DNA of 64,000 nucleotides from Urechis unicinctus (taxonomy: Eukaryota; Annelida; Polychaeta; Xenopneusta; Urechidae): NCBI GenBank assembly GCA_034190875.2, contig CM067348.1, forward strand, positions 26,691,591 through 26,755,590, given 5' to 3'. Positions 23,287 through 35,402 of this stretch are shown one piece after another; the stretch's first letter is position 1, and the number at the start of each line of letters is the position of its first letter. Below the pieces are notes generated by a model. The model worked only from the letters and a program-made list of their open reading frames with translations. It did not search any database and was not told the DNA's origin. A program made the translations under genes and the position numbers.

Positions 23287-25100
23287 AGAAATACACCCAG
23301 TGTAATTGATCTGACAATACTTCTCATTCCATCTAAGGCTGATCAAGGCTAGATGATAATTACATTTATCGTAATCTTACTTCCACACTGAAAGATAAAC
23401 GTACAACCCTTCAATAGGCGACCAAACAAGATCAATGCTACCTCTCCAGATTCCAGGCTTATTCATGGAAGTACGAATACTATCGCATTCGTCACATCTA
23501 GATTTAAACTGGGGAAAGCACTTATCAGAAAGTGACTCAAAATCAAATATCATATATTCTGAATATAGTCGTTCCCGTCACATTTAAACTGGGGAAAGCA
23601 CTTATCATCAGAAAGTGACTCAAAACTCAGATATTCTGAATCATATAAAATCAAATCTCATATATTCTGAATCAATTATTAAGCGATCCACATACAATAT
23701 ACGCGGGTCGGGAGGTTCAGGCGCTGATATCCGTATTTTTAACTTAAAATGACCGTACATATTTGCTATTGTCCTCATGTAAACTTTTGATTCATAATTT
23801 GTCATGACCAATCAAACAATTATCTATTTTTGTAAAGTTGTGACTAACTAATACCAGAAGCGCATTATTTTATTTATTTTGCCGCTGGCGTATGTAAAAA
23901 TTGAAGCATTATATAGGATAAAATTCGCGAACAAAGCAAATGCGGAGGTAAGTTGGATAGAACGAATTGTTTCTAACATAATTGGCAAGAAAAAAGGAAG
24001 GGTACGCGATACATGCTTGACCCAGCTTTCAAACTGTGTGATCGATACCCTAGAAACATTCGACGAGTTGATGTTGTGCCGCCAGATATACAAAGCTTAA
24101 GTGAGAAGACTTACGACATACCAAAGCGTAGTGTACGTAAGCATGGCCACCAACACATTCGTTAACTAGATACGGAATGCGAAAACAAGATGACGAGTAA
24201 GGAAAAAAGAATGAGAACCAATTCAAAAATTTCCATCAAGTTCAACGCCAAATGACTGGCCAAATGACTTAAAGTAACTTATGTTTATTTTTCTTTAAAA
24301 GAGTATTTGTCTTAAATTATCTTGTCTTTGCCTTTTGTTGTGGGTCTATGGACTACGATTAACCGAGACGAAAATATGAGAAAGTATGATAGCGTCACAT
24401 GTGTTTTAGTATGGTGTAGGCTATTCCTCTTATTATCATTGCATGTCAGATAAAGGAATACTAATGCAACATTGACTTTTGTGGTCTAATTTCCCCATAA
24501 ACAATTATTGACGTTTTTGTTACCTGAAGCTTAACATAGACACAGCAAACCATGTGAGATTTTTTTTATATTCATTTGAATACAATAATACAGAACACAT
24601 TTGTATAAAAGCACAACGGACCTATACATTCACATTCGTGTCTGTTTGACTATTCATATGTCGGATGCAGATTGTAGGTTGTAGGTTGTAGGTTTTGATA
24701 TATAATAGTCATGATTTGCTACACAAAACAATGCATAGTTGTTTATGAAGTTCGTTTTATTCAGTGTTATAATTTACACTCAAGCAGGTCTCCAATAAAA
24801 GCAACACAGATAACATGGGCGAGTGTGTAAACATGGTGTTATCCAATCACAGTTACGCATATATGACGTACAATAAAACCCCATGACAATTTGATTGTTA
24901 ATTGTTTGATTTGTCAGTACATACCCCAAGATCACCAAGCCCATCATTAAAGCTTAAATATACACTGAAGTATGCACATTTCGTAAACTGTGCAACACAA
25001 TATAACTCATATACCCCCAGTTTATACTTAGCAATAAATAAACATTTCAAGTCAAATGGCACAAGCTACAAGAGCAGCACGGCCTATCGATTTCTAAATT
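23285..25100. repeat. Type A 3' flank, second copy
   Basis: Copy of 1-1,480, with extra DNA near 23,500-23,690 including a partial internal doubling of CTGGGGAAAGCACTTATCA, and a short triplication of TTGTAGG at about 24,673-24,694. No gene recognised. Confidence 0.7.
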
Positions 25101-25118
25101 CTAAATTCTAATGAGAAA
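25088..25118. other. Deletion junction removing tail and membrane exons of unit 5
   Basis: Sequence matching unit 1 flank up to about position 1,492 passes directly into sequence matching unit 1 position about 2,375, just 3' of the stalk exon. The junction has TTCTAAA repeated (GATTTCTAAATTCTAAATTCTAA). Both parents contain TTCTAA, so this looks like a microhomology-mediated deletion of about 0.9 kb with a small local repeat. Confidence 0.75.
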
Positions 25119-25183
25119 GTTTTGATAAATATATTTCAGACAGTTAGGATAAGCAATGCGAGGACAAGTATTTAAGATATCAC

Positions 25184-27281
25184 CATGTGTATCAACATTG
25201 TGTTGAATGTTTCCTGTTGTTGTTGTCAGATGAAAGGTTGAGTCAGGGGCTACAGCACACACACACCGAATTATGAAGTCAAACCACATGTGCAAATACA
25301 CATGCTAGGTTTCAGATGGGTACTTCAGAATATAGTAGTTTCAGTATATAGGTAACGAGACTCAACGATGAAATGTGGTGTATAACATTATTCTGACATT
25401 GTCAATTAACAGCAAACGGTGCTACACCTTCTGACATAACATTGCTGTATAATTTGTGGATCATTTGATCATCAACCAGGATGTAATTGTACTGTTTAGG
25501 GTTCATGTCAAATGAATGGCTTATTCTAATGTCACAAAAGAGCCAATAAAGTGAAGGAACAGAATAAAATGACCTACTGCCATCACCTGTAAGCAGAGAG
25601 CTGCCATCCGTCGGTCGCAGTTCATTTGCATATGTAACTGCAGAGCACATACACATGGCTTTGTTTCGTTATAGATAATACAGAAGAAACTAAAATGGGT
25701 ATTAATCTATTCAGTGCGTGATAAATCAGGCTTTTTGTGCTCAACCATTTGTTGTAATGGGTAATATGTTATTCCATAGCAGGTTGGCAACGTACTTAGT
25801 CAGTGTTGTGCTCAACTCCTTCTCACATTGAGTTATGTTATTCCATAGCGTGTTGTACTCACCTTGTTCACACACAGGAGGACAACCATTCCCAGAGCAT
25901 GCGACGGACTCCCAACGACCAGTACTCAGCTCAACAACAGCGCAGTCATGACTTGTGATGGGATGGCCTGTTTTCCAGTTGTTGTATTTCATATGACCAA
26001 GAACTGGGCCTAGTTTGTAAGATCACAAAAAATCACACAATGTGATAACAGTACAAATAAGCGACGATAGGCGAAACAATTGCAGTGGTTAGAAGAATAT
26101 CTCCCCAATACGTCCACATATTTGACATTCGTACCATTGAAGCCATCCTTCCACACCCACAGCTGGTTTGTGACGTCTATCCAGTATGTACTTCCTGTTG
26201 GACTTCCTGCCAGGCTGCCGTTTAGAATGTCTCTGTTCTCAGGGTTTATGTCCACAGAGAGTAGATCGCTGTTGTGGTCTACAGCACAGTAATACCGGGC
26301 TGTGTACCAGTTGGCCGAGGATCTCGCACCAACAACAGCACACATGTCACCAACAAGCGTCCCTGGACACGCCCCATCTGGATGCAACGGAATCAAACAC
26401 GCATTTGAGCTATATCAAGGTCTACCCAAACCCTGAGTGCGTCATGGGGCACATTTTCTGCTGTTCGGTTTGTAATAAGTACTTGATGAGGAAGAAAGCG
26501 TTATTTACTCAGGTAATATTCAGCATCAAACTCGAACATGAATCGACATTTCATTCTCATATGAGTAAGACATAGTTAATATAGTATAGTATTGATAACT
26601 GGGAAAATCACATGCGGTTTTATGAACATTAAAACTGGAATAGGACAGACACCATTATCTTATCCTTGTACCTAAAGCCCCTAATCAGTACATCCTTCTT
26701 ACTAAAGCCAACTTACATTACAATAGTGAAAGTTTCATCCACCAAAAGTTTGCAACGGAACATACTGAAAATTGAATACGTTAAGAACATTCACTTATAT
26801 TTTATTATATGTATGTTTACCTTTTGATGTCCAGCTTCGTCCACATAGATAGCTGTGAATTTCGTCACACTTGCCCGACTTGAACCCATCCACGTGCTAA
26901 ACATGGCACTGCTTTTATTGCTGCGAGTAAGTGTGCCTTCATAATACTCTGCTGCGTCCTTTGTCGTGTTGGCATGGATCCATTTACCATATTTAATCCG
27001 ACGCAAACGAATCCAAGCTTGGCCAGATCTACTTGTCGTCAATAAATGATTCACACTGATATCATCAATGATGGCCAGACTGGCGTTATTATGTGCGGCA
27101 CAAAAATCACAGCATCGGGCCTATATTGCCTTGCGTCCACCCCGCCGTCATGATATGTAAAACATCATTCTCTTACGCCGTCCTGTATACATCCCAGTGA
27201 GACTTCCTCCATACTGACTAACGTCACCAGCAGTATCACAACACAGAATACCACATTGACAAACATGACTAGGTAATCCAT
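25184..27281 (-). pseudogene. Receptor unit 5: no membrane or tail exons, CTLD1 frameshifted
   Basis: Minus-strand exons present: 26821-27281 (signal peptide, CTLD1), 26135-26377 and 25863-26003 (CTLD2), 25428-25637 (module), 25184-25249 (stalk with a good G|GTGATATC donor). Membrane and tail exons are deleted at the 25.09-25.12 kb junction. Exon 1 is two bases shorter than in unit 1, from separate single-base losses near 26,890 and 27,107; both shift the frame. CTLD2, module and stalk are clean. If the exon 1 indels were sequence errors this would encode a soluble form; as written it is a pseudogene. Confidence 0.7.
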
Positions 27282-28090
27282 TTCTTGTATGTTAGCCTAT
27301 ATCATGCAGTCAACCACAGGCTCATTTACGCCTTGTTGTGAACGCCTAAACTTGGCAATCATATAGTTTAAATTACATGCGCTGCAGCTTCATTCACACC
27401 ACACAGTTACACACTCTGTTATCCTCGAAGTATGTCGTCAGGGTTGTTTTATGTATGCAGCGAGTGTTCTACCATTAAAGGGTACAACGACACAAATATG
27501 CTTCTCACATGAAAGCACTCGTTTAAGGGCCTTAGTCACGTGGTTGGTAGCGCGATGGGTGACTCACTCAGCCGAGGCGATGTGTCCGCGAGTATATCAA
27601 TGTTGGGGTTTCCCTATGTAACGCGAAAAGTAGCTTGAGGCACCTCGTAATTACATTATCTATTTATAGCATGTGGTGACATGGTTGTATTTGAAAGTCA
27701 TAATTAGACTTTCCTGTTCAACGAAAATCATTCTTTGGGGTATGATTTCCTTCCAATCTTTCAAACACTGTATCTACTACCCGCTTCTACCATCGGTGAG
27801 GTTTATTCATGTTGTTACATATTTGTGTCTAACATATCCTGTTTACATATAATTGTCCATAAACATACCTTAGTTATATGCTGGTGACGTGCAGGAGCGT
27901 CAGTCGGCACTGACGCCTCATCTACCCAGTAGCCTACTAACGACTTGTGCTGTGTGGGTTTGTGCATGAAATCCAAATACCCCGTGACTCCTGTCATATT
28001 ATACCTGCAGCATTATATTGACACTGCAACCAACTATACTACAAGATTTCATACTATTCTAATCTGTTTTAGCACACTATAAAATGCACA
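27282..28090. other. Upstream (5') region of unit 5
   Basis: Matches 4,558-5,370, including CACGTG, the AP-1 site (27,560-27,566) and the palindrome. Similarity stops at about 28,090, inside the phrase CACTATAAAATGCACA, where the unique insert starts. Confidence 0.55.
27897..27916. repeat. 20-bp hairpin palindrome, unit 5 upstream
   Basis: Same sequence as at 5,173-5,192. Confidence 0.6.
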
Positions 28091-29581
28091 CTATTGTAAA
28101 CAATATACCATAGAATCCTTGTAGAATATTTTCGCGGTGCATTCACTAGGTAGGAATACACTGCAATACTGAAATATACCAGCAAGTAAGGGTTACGCTG
28201 ATTAGCCGATTTCCTTTACTCTCTTTTTAACTATTAGACATCATAATCAACTGAGCTAATCACAATTTCCTATCAAAATCGGCGCCTGTTTTCATCACCG
28301 AATTTAGTAATCAGTTCTTCTCCTTTCATAGTCATTTTCAACGAAAGTACAAAGCTGTCGAATTATAAGAACAAATAGCATGATTTAATTTGAAAGCATT
28401 TTTAATATATGCTATGTCTGGAGAGTGCCCCCTCCCCCACCCACCAAGCGCGCAGCATATCTTGCACTCGCTGTCAGCGAGAGTACATATCGTATCACAC
28501 ACATCGGAAATCCCACCTTTCAAATTCCTCAGAAAAGTACCTCCCTTCCGGGTTGGTAGGTAGTCAATGATCATGGGCTTGGTCGACACACAACCTCGCG
28601 TGCTATACCTCCGAACGCATGTACTTAGGTACTTAAACACGCGTTCCATAATTACCCAACCGTGACATGACATCCAGTTGTTGGGCCTCAATAGAGAAGA
28701 CGCTATCAGCACATTAAGACGGGGACAAAACGCTATATGTAAAGACGTATATGAGAGTTATTCACCGTGTCTGTCAACCCCTAGTCTTAACGCCCACATC
28801 ACAACCCGCTTGTCGCCTAGGGCTTTAATAACATTGACTACGGTTCCTCAAGCGATATGTCGTACCCGACCGGTGACTGAATCGTGTGGTTAATTTGTGT
28901 CGCAAAATTGAAGACTGCAATGAAAGGCGTCGAGTGGCCACACCCCCCTCCTCCCCGGAATAATATACATACGTGTGCTTGGGCGGTGTAAACCACTTGA
29001 ACCATTGCGGGCGGAGATATGTAAAATTTAAAGGGTTTCCTGCATGAGTATGTCTGTGTGGGTGTATTCCTCTCCATGTACTCTGCGCCCTAATAATATT
29101 ACTTTCATTCCCTGCCCCATTTTTCGTTATACCGCATCCCGCTTTTCCTTTAGCACCCCCCGTTCATTGTCCATCCCCTCTCTTTGTCTGTCTCTCCTAA
29201 CTACCCCTTGTGTTTAAAGCATGAAGCGTGAATGCGAGTGGGTACTTGTGATTGTCAATAAGCAGAGATTAAAGCTCCATATATTCCCTTTATTTCATGC
29301 AAAGAAGACGCTGCCATACAAGTTGATGCAGTAGCAGAATATCCATTGGTTAAAATGCAAGCAATTGTATTATACATGGCAAGTGACCCGTGAAATATCT
29401 TATGAATATTCATAATCATATGTAAACCATGTTTTTTTTCAAAAGCCCACGTGACGTCGATTGAATGGTCAGTATAGCGAGTGCAGTGGGTACACGAAGT
29501 TCAAGGATGTAATATGCATCCAATAACACAGTGTCACATTGTATCAGCACCAGATGTGAATATTCAATCATCGACGTTGTA
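28091..29581. other. Unique DNA, left part of the insert
   Basis: Not related to the array. Base composition is different, with C-rich patches (28,428-28,445, 28,944-28,960, 29,145-29,180). A 124-codon minus frame at 28,338-28,712 has no domain, signal peptide or flanking splice sites that convince me. It is downstream of the small gene ending at 29,582 and may include its 3' untranslated region. Confidence 0.35.
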
Positions 29582-30267
29582 TTATTGACCATACAACACA
29601 TTTTCTTGTACTTCAAATTCTGCACTTCCTCTTTCATGACCAGCATTTGGGTCGTCATCATCAGGATTTTGAGTTCTGAGTCTTTTCAAAGGCACAGCGT
29701 AAAGATCGCCCTTATCACCCCTTACATACCCCGTGACGTCACCTTTACCATCTTCCGCATACCCCGGCACGTCGGTCGATTCGTGATGCGTACCTCCTGC
29801 CAGTGTGTCTCGCCCTGTTACATTTCTGTATACAAATCATGATAATTAGCCAGTTGAACCTGAAGTAGATTATGAAGCAGAAATGGAATTTTTACGAAGC
29901 CATAATACATGCAATGATATATATTTACAGCTACTTGTCAATTGATTATGACTTACCTCCTTGATATGACGAGGACGATGGCGACGATGATGACGATGAC
30001 CAAAACTCCAGCGACCCCGGAACATGCAATGATTACTGGAAGAAACACGCTGTACACCATGGTTAACACGTTCCTGGTAATAACAAGATAAACAACCAAA
30101 TGAATCCACTTACAACAGGAATTTATTAAGCACACACATATTGGCCGATGAAGGACAGAGCAAGTGAATGTAGCTAGTAATGAATGGGATTGACAATTTG
30201 AGCAATGCATATATATATATAGATATAAATATATGTATATGGATATATATATAGATATAAATATATG

Positions 30268-30319
<52 letters not shown>

Positions 30320-30396
30320 GATATATATATATATATATATATAGATATATATATATATATATATATAGATATAATATTTATATGTATAGATATATA

Positions 30397-30491
<95 letters not shown>

Positions 30492-31935
30492 CAGCATAAT
30501 TTAGGAATGGATACCAATCATTTGCGCTTTATATAACCCAAACACGCTTTGTATAACGATAACTGAAACTTTTTTAGAGAAAAGTGTTGCAGTCTATCCA
30601 AATCTTTGCTGGCGATTGCTTCGATCTGGTTTATATAAAGACAAGTGCAACAGACCACATCAACTTCGTTTAGGAGACCATCGTGCAAGAGGAAGGTGTG
30701 AAAGTCTATCCTAATAAAATGCCCTGGGTGTCAAAGGATATCAGAGTACTGACACAACAAAAGCAAGCATCACTTGTAGAGGGAGACAAAGCCATCGCTC
30801 ACATAGTACAGATAAGTGAAATGAGCATATCAGGAGAGAATGGAGGGGTACTTCAGTGATTCCCGATCATTCTCAAGATATCTAAATGACATGAACAATG
30901 GAGAGCCTGTACGGGGCTCTCAGGTACAGTGGGCTAGGTTTGAGAAGCCAACACCGTGCCAACTACAACGAGCCTTTCTGAGTTCATCAAACGTCATAGC
31001 AGAAGAGGTGAGAAATGTACTTCACTCAGTCAATGCCACCTGTTCTCACTGACATATTCAATCGCTCATAACAAAGCAAACATGATCCAACAGCCAACAC
31101 AAAAAAGCAAGAAACGTTTGTATCATCTTATTTAGCTGAACGAGAGCTGCTGCAGCGCTTGTAGACAAGTGTGGTAGAGAGTGGTGCTTTTCGGGATAGT
31201 GTTGTGGGGGAGGGAACATCACTTAGGGCAGAGAAGCGGATCTAGGACCAAGGGTTGAGGGGGTCGGGGGGAGGGGGGGTGGGGTCTCTGGGTCTCTGGA
31301 TCTGCTGTTACACCATGGAGCACGGTGAACATAGTCAGAGCCAAACAGCTTGCACAAAAGATCATCAAGACCCAATTCCCGTACTAAAAGATTCACAGGC
31401 TCATTACTCCTAAAGCGATCTCAATGGCAGACTTAATGTGAGAAAGAACCGTGCTATACTGGTGCTGTGTTGTGTGTAGTGAGACATGTGGTATGATGAA
31501 GCAGTATTGTGTATTGTGTACGAACAGACAGACTGATCTCGCCTAACCATGTTCGTGATGTGAGGCCAAGTATGTATGTTGTATTGTTGTCTGTATGAAG
31601 AGAAGATGCACCATTAATTAAGTTATGCGGTCTGGCAGCAAAGCGCATTCCCCATGGCTGCTAATAGACATTCCTATCCACATTCTTATCTTTTGGTCTG
31701 CCAGGACAACAGATCTCTGCCGACGAGAACTCACGAAGAGTATAGTGATGTCATGAGTTATTACAATATATAAAAATACAATCACACTTAACAAACGGTA
31801 GCTGATTTTGTTCCATTGTAATAGCATATTTAGAACTTCACCTGTCATCATACTCTCCTTGCCTGTGTCTGCATTGACAGGAGTAGTCGTAGCACCTAAT
31901 ACAACAACTAGACATAGATAGGTCGAATAAATCAT
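29582..31935 (-). CDS. Small type I membrane protein with tyrosine tail (adaptor-like)
   Basis: Three minus-strand exons join in frame: 31842-31935 (start and signal peptide, donor ACAG|GTGAAG, phase 1), 29957-30035 (acceptor TTTCTTCCAG, membrane helix, donor AGGAG|GTAAGT, phase 2) and 29582-29825 (acceptor TATACAG, tail, stop). The predicted protein has 138 residues: signal peptide about 1-22, an ectodomain of roughly ten residues, a helix at about 32-55 made of Val, Ile, Ala and Gly, the stop-transfer SRR, then a tail with Tyr80, Tyr91, Tyr100 (DLYAVPL) and Tyr136 (ENVLYGQ). The short ectodomain and long tail recall signalling adaptors of the DAP12/FcR-gamma type, but the helix lacks their acidic residue and no ITAM is seen. 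Phase 1-1 ectodomain exons may be hidden in the 1.8-kb first intron, which contains an (AT)n tract and a LINE relic. An alternative acceptor at about 30,076 also opens the membrane exon. Confidence 0.5.
30208..30489. repeat. (AT)n microsatellite
   Basis: About 280 bp of AT dinucleotide repeat, interrupted by ATAG and ATAAAT in the left half and nearly pure over 30,390-30,488. Its length is probably unreliable in assemblies. It lies in the first intron of the small gene. Confidence 0.95.
30692..31052 (+). mobile_element. Non-LTR retrotransposon (LINE) relic
   Basis: The plus frame from 30,692 reads [13 protein letters not shown], then a Lys/Gln-rich stretch and EGDKA, which resembles the linker between endonuclease and reverse transcriptase of jockey/CR1-like LINE ORF2 proteins. 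A stop follows at 30,857, and a second frame opens at 30,840-31,052 with [14 protein letters not shown] residues. No reverse transcriptase motif is present. A short dead fragment, inserted opposite to the surrounding gene. Confidence 0.45.
31053..31841. other. Intron DNA of the small gene, nothing else recognised
   Basis: Contains a G-rich patch (31,205-31,290) and a minus-strand 64-codon frame at 31,454-31,648 without recognisable features. I looked here for phase 1-1 ectodomain exons on the minus strand and found no convincing one. Confidence 0.3.
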
Positions 31936-32267
31936 CTTTATAAGGTAAAGTTATAAGCGTTATAAGTTGTTAACTTCATACACTCCATAATTCATGTATG
32001 TGTGTCATCATCATTGTACCTTCTTCTTAGCAAATGAATATAAGAGTATTCTGGTTAATTTTGGACGAGTAAATAGTTTATTCTAACTAACCTGACTCGG
32101 CTTTTGTTGGTAAGGATGGCCCCATATTTTTCTGTTATATTTACTGAAAGAGCATTATAACCAATGAATAAGGAGATTCCTTGTGCTGTGAAATATCTGG
32201 AATACACGTTTTTCCAAACTAATAAAGACCCATTTACGGTTATACAGTGTTAATATGCTCCACTCAC
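31936..32267. other. Right edge of the unique insert
   Basis: Unique A+T-rich DNA up to about 32,235-32,255, where similarity to the intron 3' of CTLD2 resumes. It is presumably the promoter region of the small gene and the junction with unit 6. No clear TATA box chosen. Confidence 0.35.
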
Positions 32268-33679
32268 CTTGTTCACACACAGGAGATATACACTCCCAGA
32301 GCAAGCTACGGACTCCCACTGACCAGTACTCAGCTCCAACAACAGCGCAGTCATGACTTGTGTTGGGATGACCTGTTTTCCCAGTTGTTATATTTCATAT
32401 GACCAAGCACTGTGTCTGGTTTGTAAGGTCACAAAATATCGCACATGTGATTACAGAGTAAATGAGCGACGATACTCTCAAAAATTACTGTGGTTGTACG
32501 AACACGTTCACATATAATACATTTTTACCATTTGCGTTATCTTTCCAAACCCACAGCTGGTCTGTGACGTCTATCCAGCATGTACGTTCTGTTGGACTTT
32601 CCGCTAGGCTGCCGTTTAGGATGTAACTGTAGGCAGGGAAGATGTCCACAGACAGTAGATCGCTGTTGTGATCTACAGCACAGTAATACCGGGCTGTGTA
32701 CCAGTTGGCCGAGGATCTCGCACCGACAACAGCACACATGTCACCAACAAGCGTCCCTGGACACGCCCCATCTGGATGCAAGGGAATCAAACACGAATTT
32801 GAGCTATGTCAAGGTTTACCCAAACCCTGAGTGCGTCATGGGGCACATTGTCTGATGTTTGGTATGTAATAAGTACTTGATGAGGAAGAAAGCGTTATTT
32901 ACTCAGGTAATATTCAGCATCAAACTCGAACATGAATCGACATTTCATTCTCATATGAGTAAGACATAGTTAATATAGTATAGTATTGATTACTGGGAAA
33001 ATCACATGCGGTTTTATGAACATTAAAACTGGAATAGGACAGACACCATTATCGTACCCTTGTACCTAAAGCCCCTAATCAGTACATCCTTCTAACTAAA
33101 GCCAACTTACATTACAATAGTGAAAAGTTTCATCCATCAAAAGTTTGCAACGGAACATACTGAAAATTGAATTCGTTAAGAACATTCACTTATATTTAAT
33201 TATATGTATGTTTACCTTTTGATGTCCAGCTTCGTCCACATAGATAGCTGTGAATTTCGTCACACTTGCCCGACTTGAACCCATCCACCGTGATAAAACA
33301 TGGCACAGTTTTTATTGCTGCGAGTAAGTGTGCCTTCATAATACTCTGCTGCGTCCTTTGTCGTGTTGGCATGGATCCATTTACCATATTTAATCCGACG
33401 CAGACGGATCCAAGCTTGGCCAGATCTACTTGTTGTCAATAAATGATTCACACTGATATCATCAATGATGGCCAGACTGGCGTTATTATGTGCGGCACAA
33501 AATTTCACCGCATCGGGCCTATATTGCCTTGCGTCCACCCCGCCGTCATGATATGTAAAACATCGCTCTCTTACGCCGTCCTGTTTACATCCTAGCGAGA
33601 CTTCCTCCATACTGACTAACGTCATCAGCAGTATCACAACACAGAATACCACATTGACAAACATGACTTGGTAATCCAT
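32268..33679 (-). pseudogene. Receptor unit 6: CTLD exons only, frameshifted
   Basis: Minus-strand exons: 33216-33679 (signal peptide, CTLD1), 32529-32771 (CTLD2 first half, open, donor G|GTAAAA) and 32268-32409 (CTLD2 second half). Exon 1 has one extra base near 33,290 (GATAAAAC against GCTAAAC), changing frame near the end of CTLD1. Exon 3 has an extra C near 32,376, an extra A near 32,338 and a loss near 32,284. The module, stalk, membrane and tail exons are absent, replaced by the unique insert. The donor at 32,268 is phase 1, as is the acceptor of the membrane exon at 30,035, so a chimeric transcript was once possible. Confidence 0.7.
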
Positions 33680-35163
33680 TTTTTGTATGTTAGCCTATAT
33701 CATGCAGTCAACCACAGGCTCATTTACGCCTTGTTGTGCACACCTAAACTTGGCAATCATATAGTTTAAATTACATGCGCTGCAGCTTCATTCACACCAC
33801 ACAGTTACACAATCTGTTATCCTCGAAGTATGTCGTCAGGGTTGTTTTCTGTATGCAGCGAGTGTTCTACCTTTAAACGGTACAACGACACAAATATGCT
33901 TCTCACCTGAAAGCACTCGCTTAAGGGCATTAGTCACGTGGTTGGTAGCGCGATGGGTGACTTACTGAGCCGAGGCGATGTGTCCGCGAGTATATCAATG
34001 TTGGGGTTTCCCTTTGTAACGCGAAAAGTAGCTTGAGGCACCTCGCAATTACATTATCTATTTATAGCATGTGGTGGCATGGTTGTATTTGAAAGTCATA
34101 TTTAGACTTTCCTGTTCAACGAAAATCATTCTTTGGGGTATGATTTCCTTCCAATCTTTCAAACACTGTATCTACTACCCGCTTCTACCATCGGTGAGGT
34201 CTATTCATGTTGTTACATATTTGTGTCTAACATATAACTGTCCATAAATATATATTAGTTATATGCTGGTGACGTGCAGGAGCGTCAGTCGGCACTGACG
34301 CCTCATCCACCCAGTAGCTTACTAACGACTTGTGCTGTGTGGGTTAGTGCATGAAATCCAAATACCCGGTGACTCCTGTCATATTATACCTGCAGCATTA
34401 TATTGACACTGCAACCAACTATACTACAAGATTTTATACTATTGTAATCGTTTTAGCACACTATAAAATGCACATTGGTAGAATACGAGATTGTATTATT
34501 ATCTGAAATGCATGCAAAAGAAATGCAGCTTACATTGAAATAATCCTCCAGTGGACCTTTCAATGGTAATGACTAAAGTCTACACTTGATCTAAACATAT
34601 ACTTGGGAAAGTTTAATTGAATTATAATTGATGAATGCTGCAGATTTTTGAAACAGTACAACACATGACCAGATTTGATGAAGTATACGATTTGGATATT
34701 GATGCATACCAGCATTTGTAGAACTTATACGCTGAGTTGTTTCCTTTTTCCGCAACCATTTTGTAGTTGCAGTGAATAAAAAAATTGAATTATTTTATCT
34801 CTATGAGTTTTAACATTACAGACATGTCAATTAGTAAAGCTTCCTAAAAAGGCTCATTGGATGACGATTAAGTGCAATTTAAGTCCCGTGCATCTGCAGA
34901 AAACTAAATTAGACAATCTTTCAAAGTCATGAACATGTTCAGTCCGAAGGGCGTACGCTATGATTGTCACAAAGTCAAAGAACTGATTCGTGATTCACTC
35001 AGCCGGAGCGATGTTCTGACGAGTATGCTAAAGTTGGGGTTTCCCCTTTAAAGTAAACAGTAGCATTAGGCACCTCTAAACTGCAAAATCGATTTAAGCT
35101 GTTCATAACATGGTTGGATGAGGATCATCATTAGACGGTCAAGTGTAACAAAAACAATTTTTG
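33680..35163. other. Upstream (5') region of unit 6
   Basis: Diverged copy of 4,558-6,085. It keeps CACGTG at about 33,937 but has TGACTTA in place of the AP-1 match, lacks about 18 bp near 34,230, and keeps the palindrome at 34,282-34,301. No coding exon. Confidence 0.5.
34282..34301. repeat. 20-bp hairpin palindrome, unit 6 upstream
   Basis: Same sequence as at 5,173-5,192, kept although flanking bases have changed. Confidence 0.6.
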
Positions 35164-35402
35164 CGAATTGTTGACAATAATCACGTATATTGGTGAAATA
35201 ACCACATGAATTGTTGACATTAATCACGTGTGGTAGTCACTATAAATACGTGAATTGTTGCCAAATATCCCATGAGATGTAGACAATAACTAGCTAATTG
35301 TTGATAATAATCACGTACATTGATGACTATATCACGTGAATTATTGACATAAATCACGTGATTTGGTGACTATAACCACGTGAATTGGTGACAATAAACC
35401 AA
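35164..35402. repeat. CACGTG-rich degenerate minisatellite, third copy
   Basis: Diverged copy of the 6,086-6,326 array, with the CACGTG hexamers retained. Confidence 0.75.

Noticed and set aside
28338..28712. 124-codon minus-strand frame in the unique insert
   Set aside because: No domain, signal peptide, helix or convincing splice sites, and it begins in a stretch with odd composition; one frame of this length can arise by chance in about 64 kb.
30390..30489. AT tract as a replication origin or matrix attachment site
   Set aside because: A plain AT microsatellite explains it and nothing else in the surroundings supports such a role.
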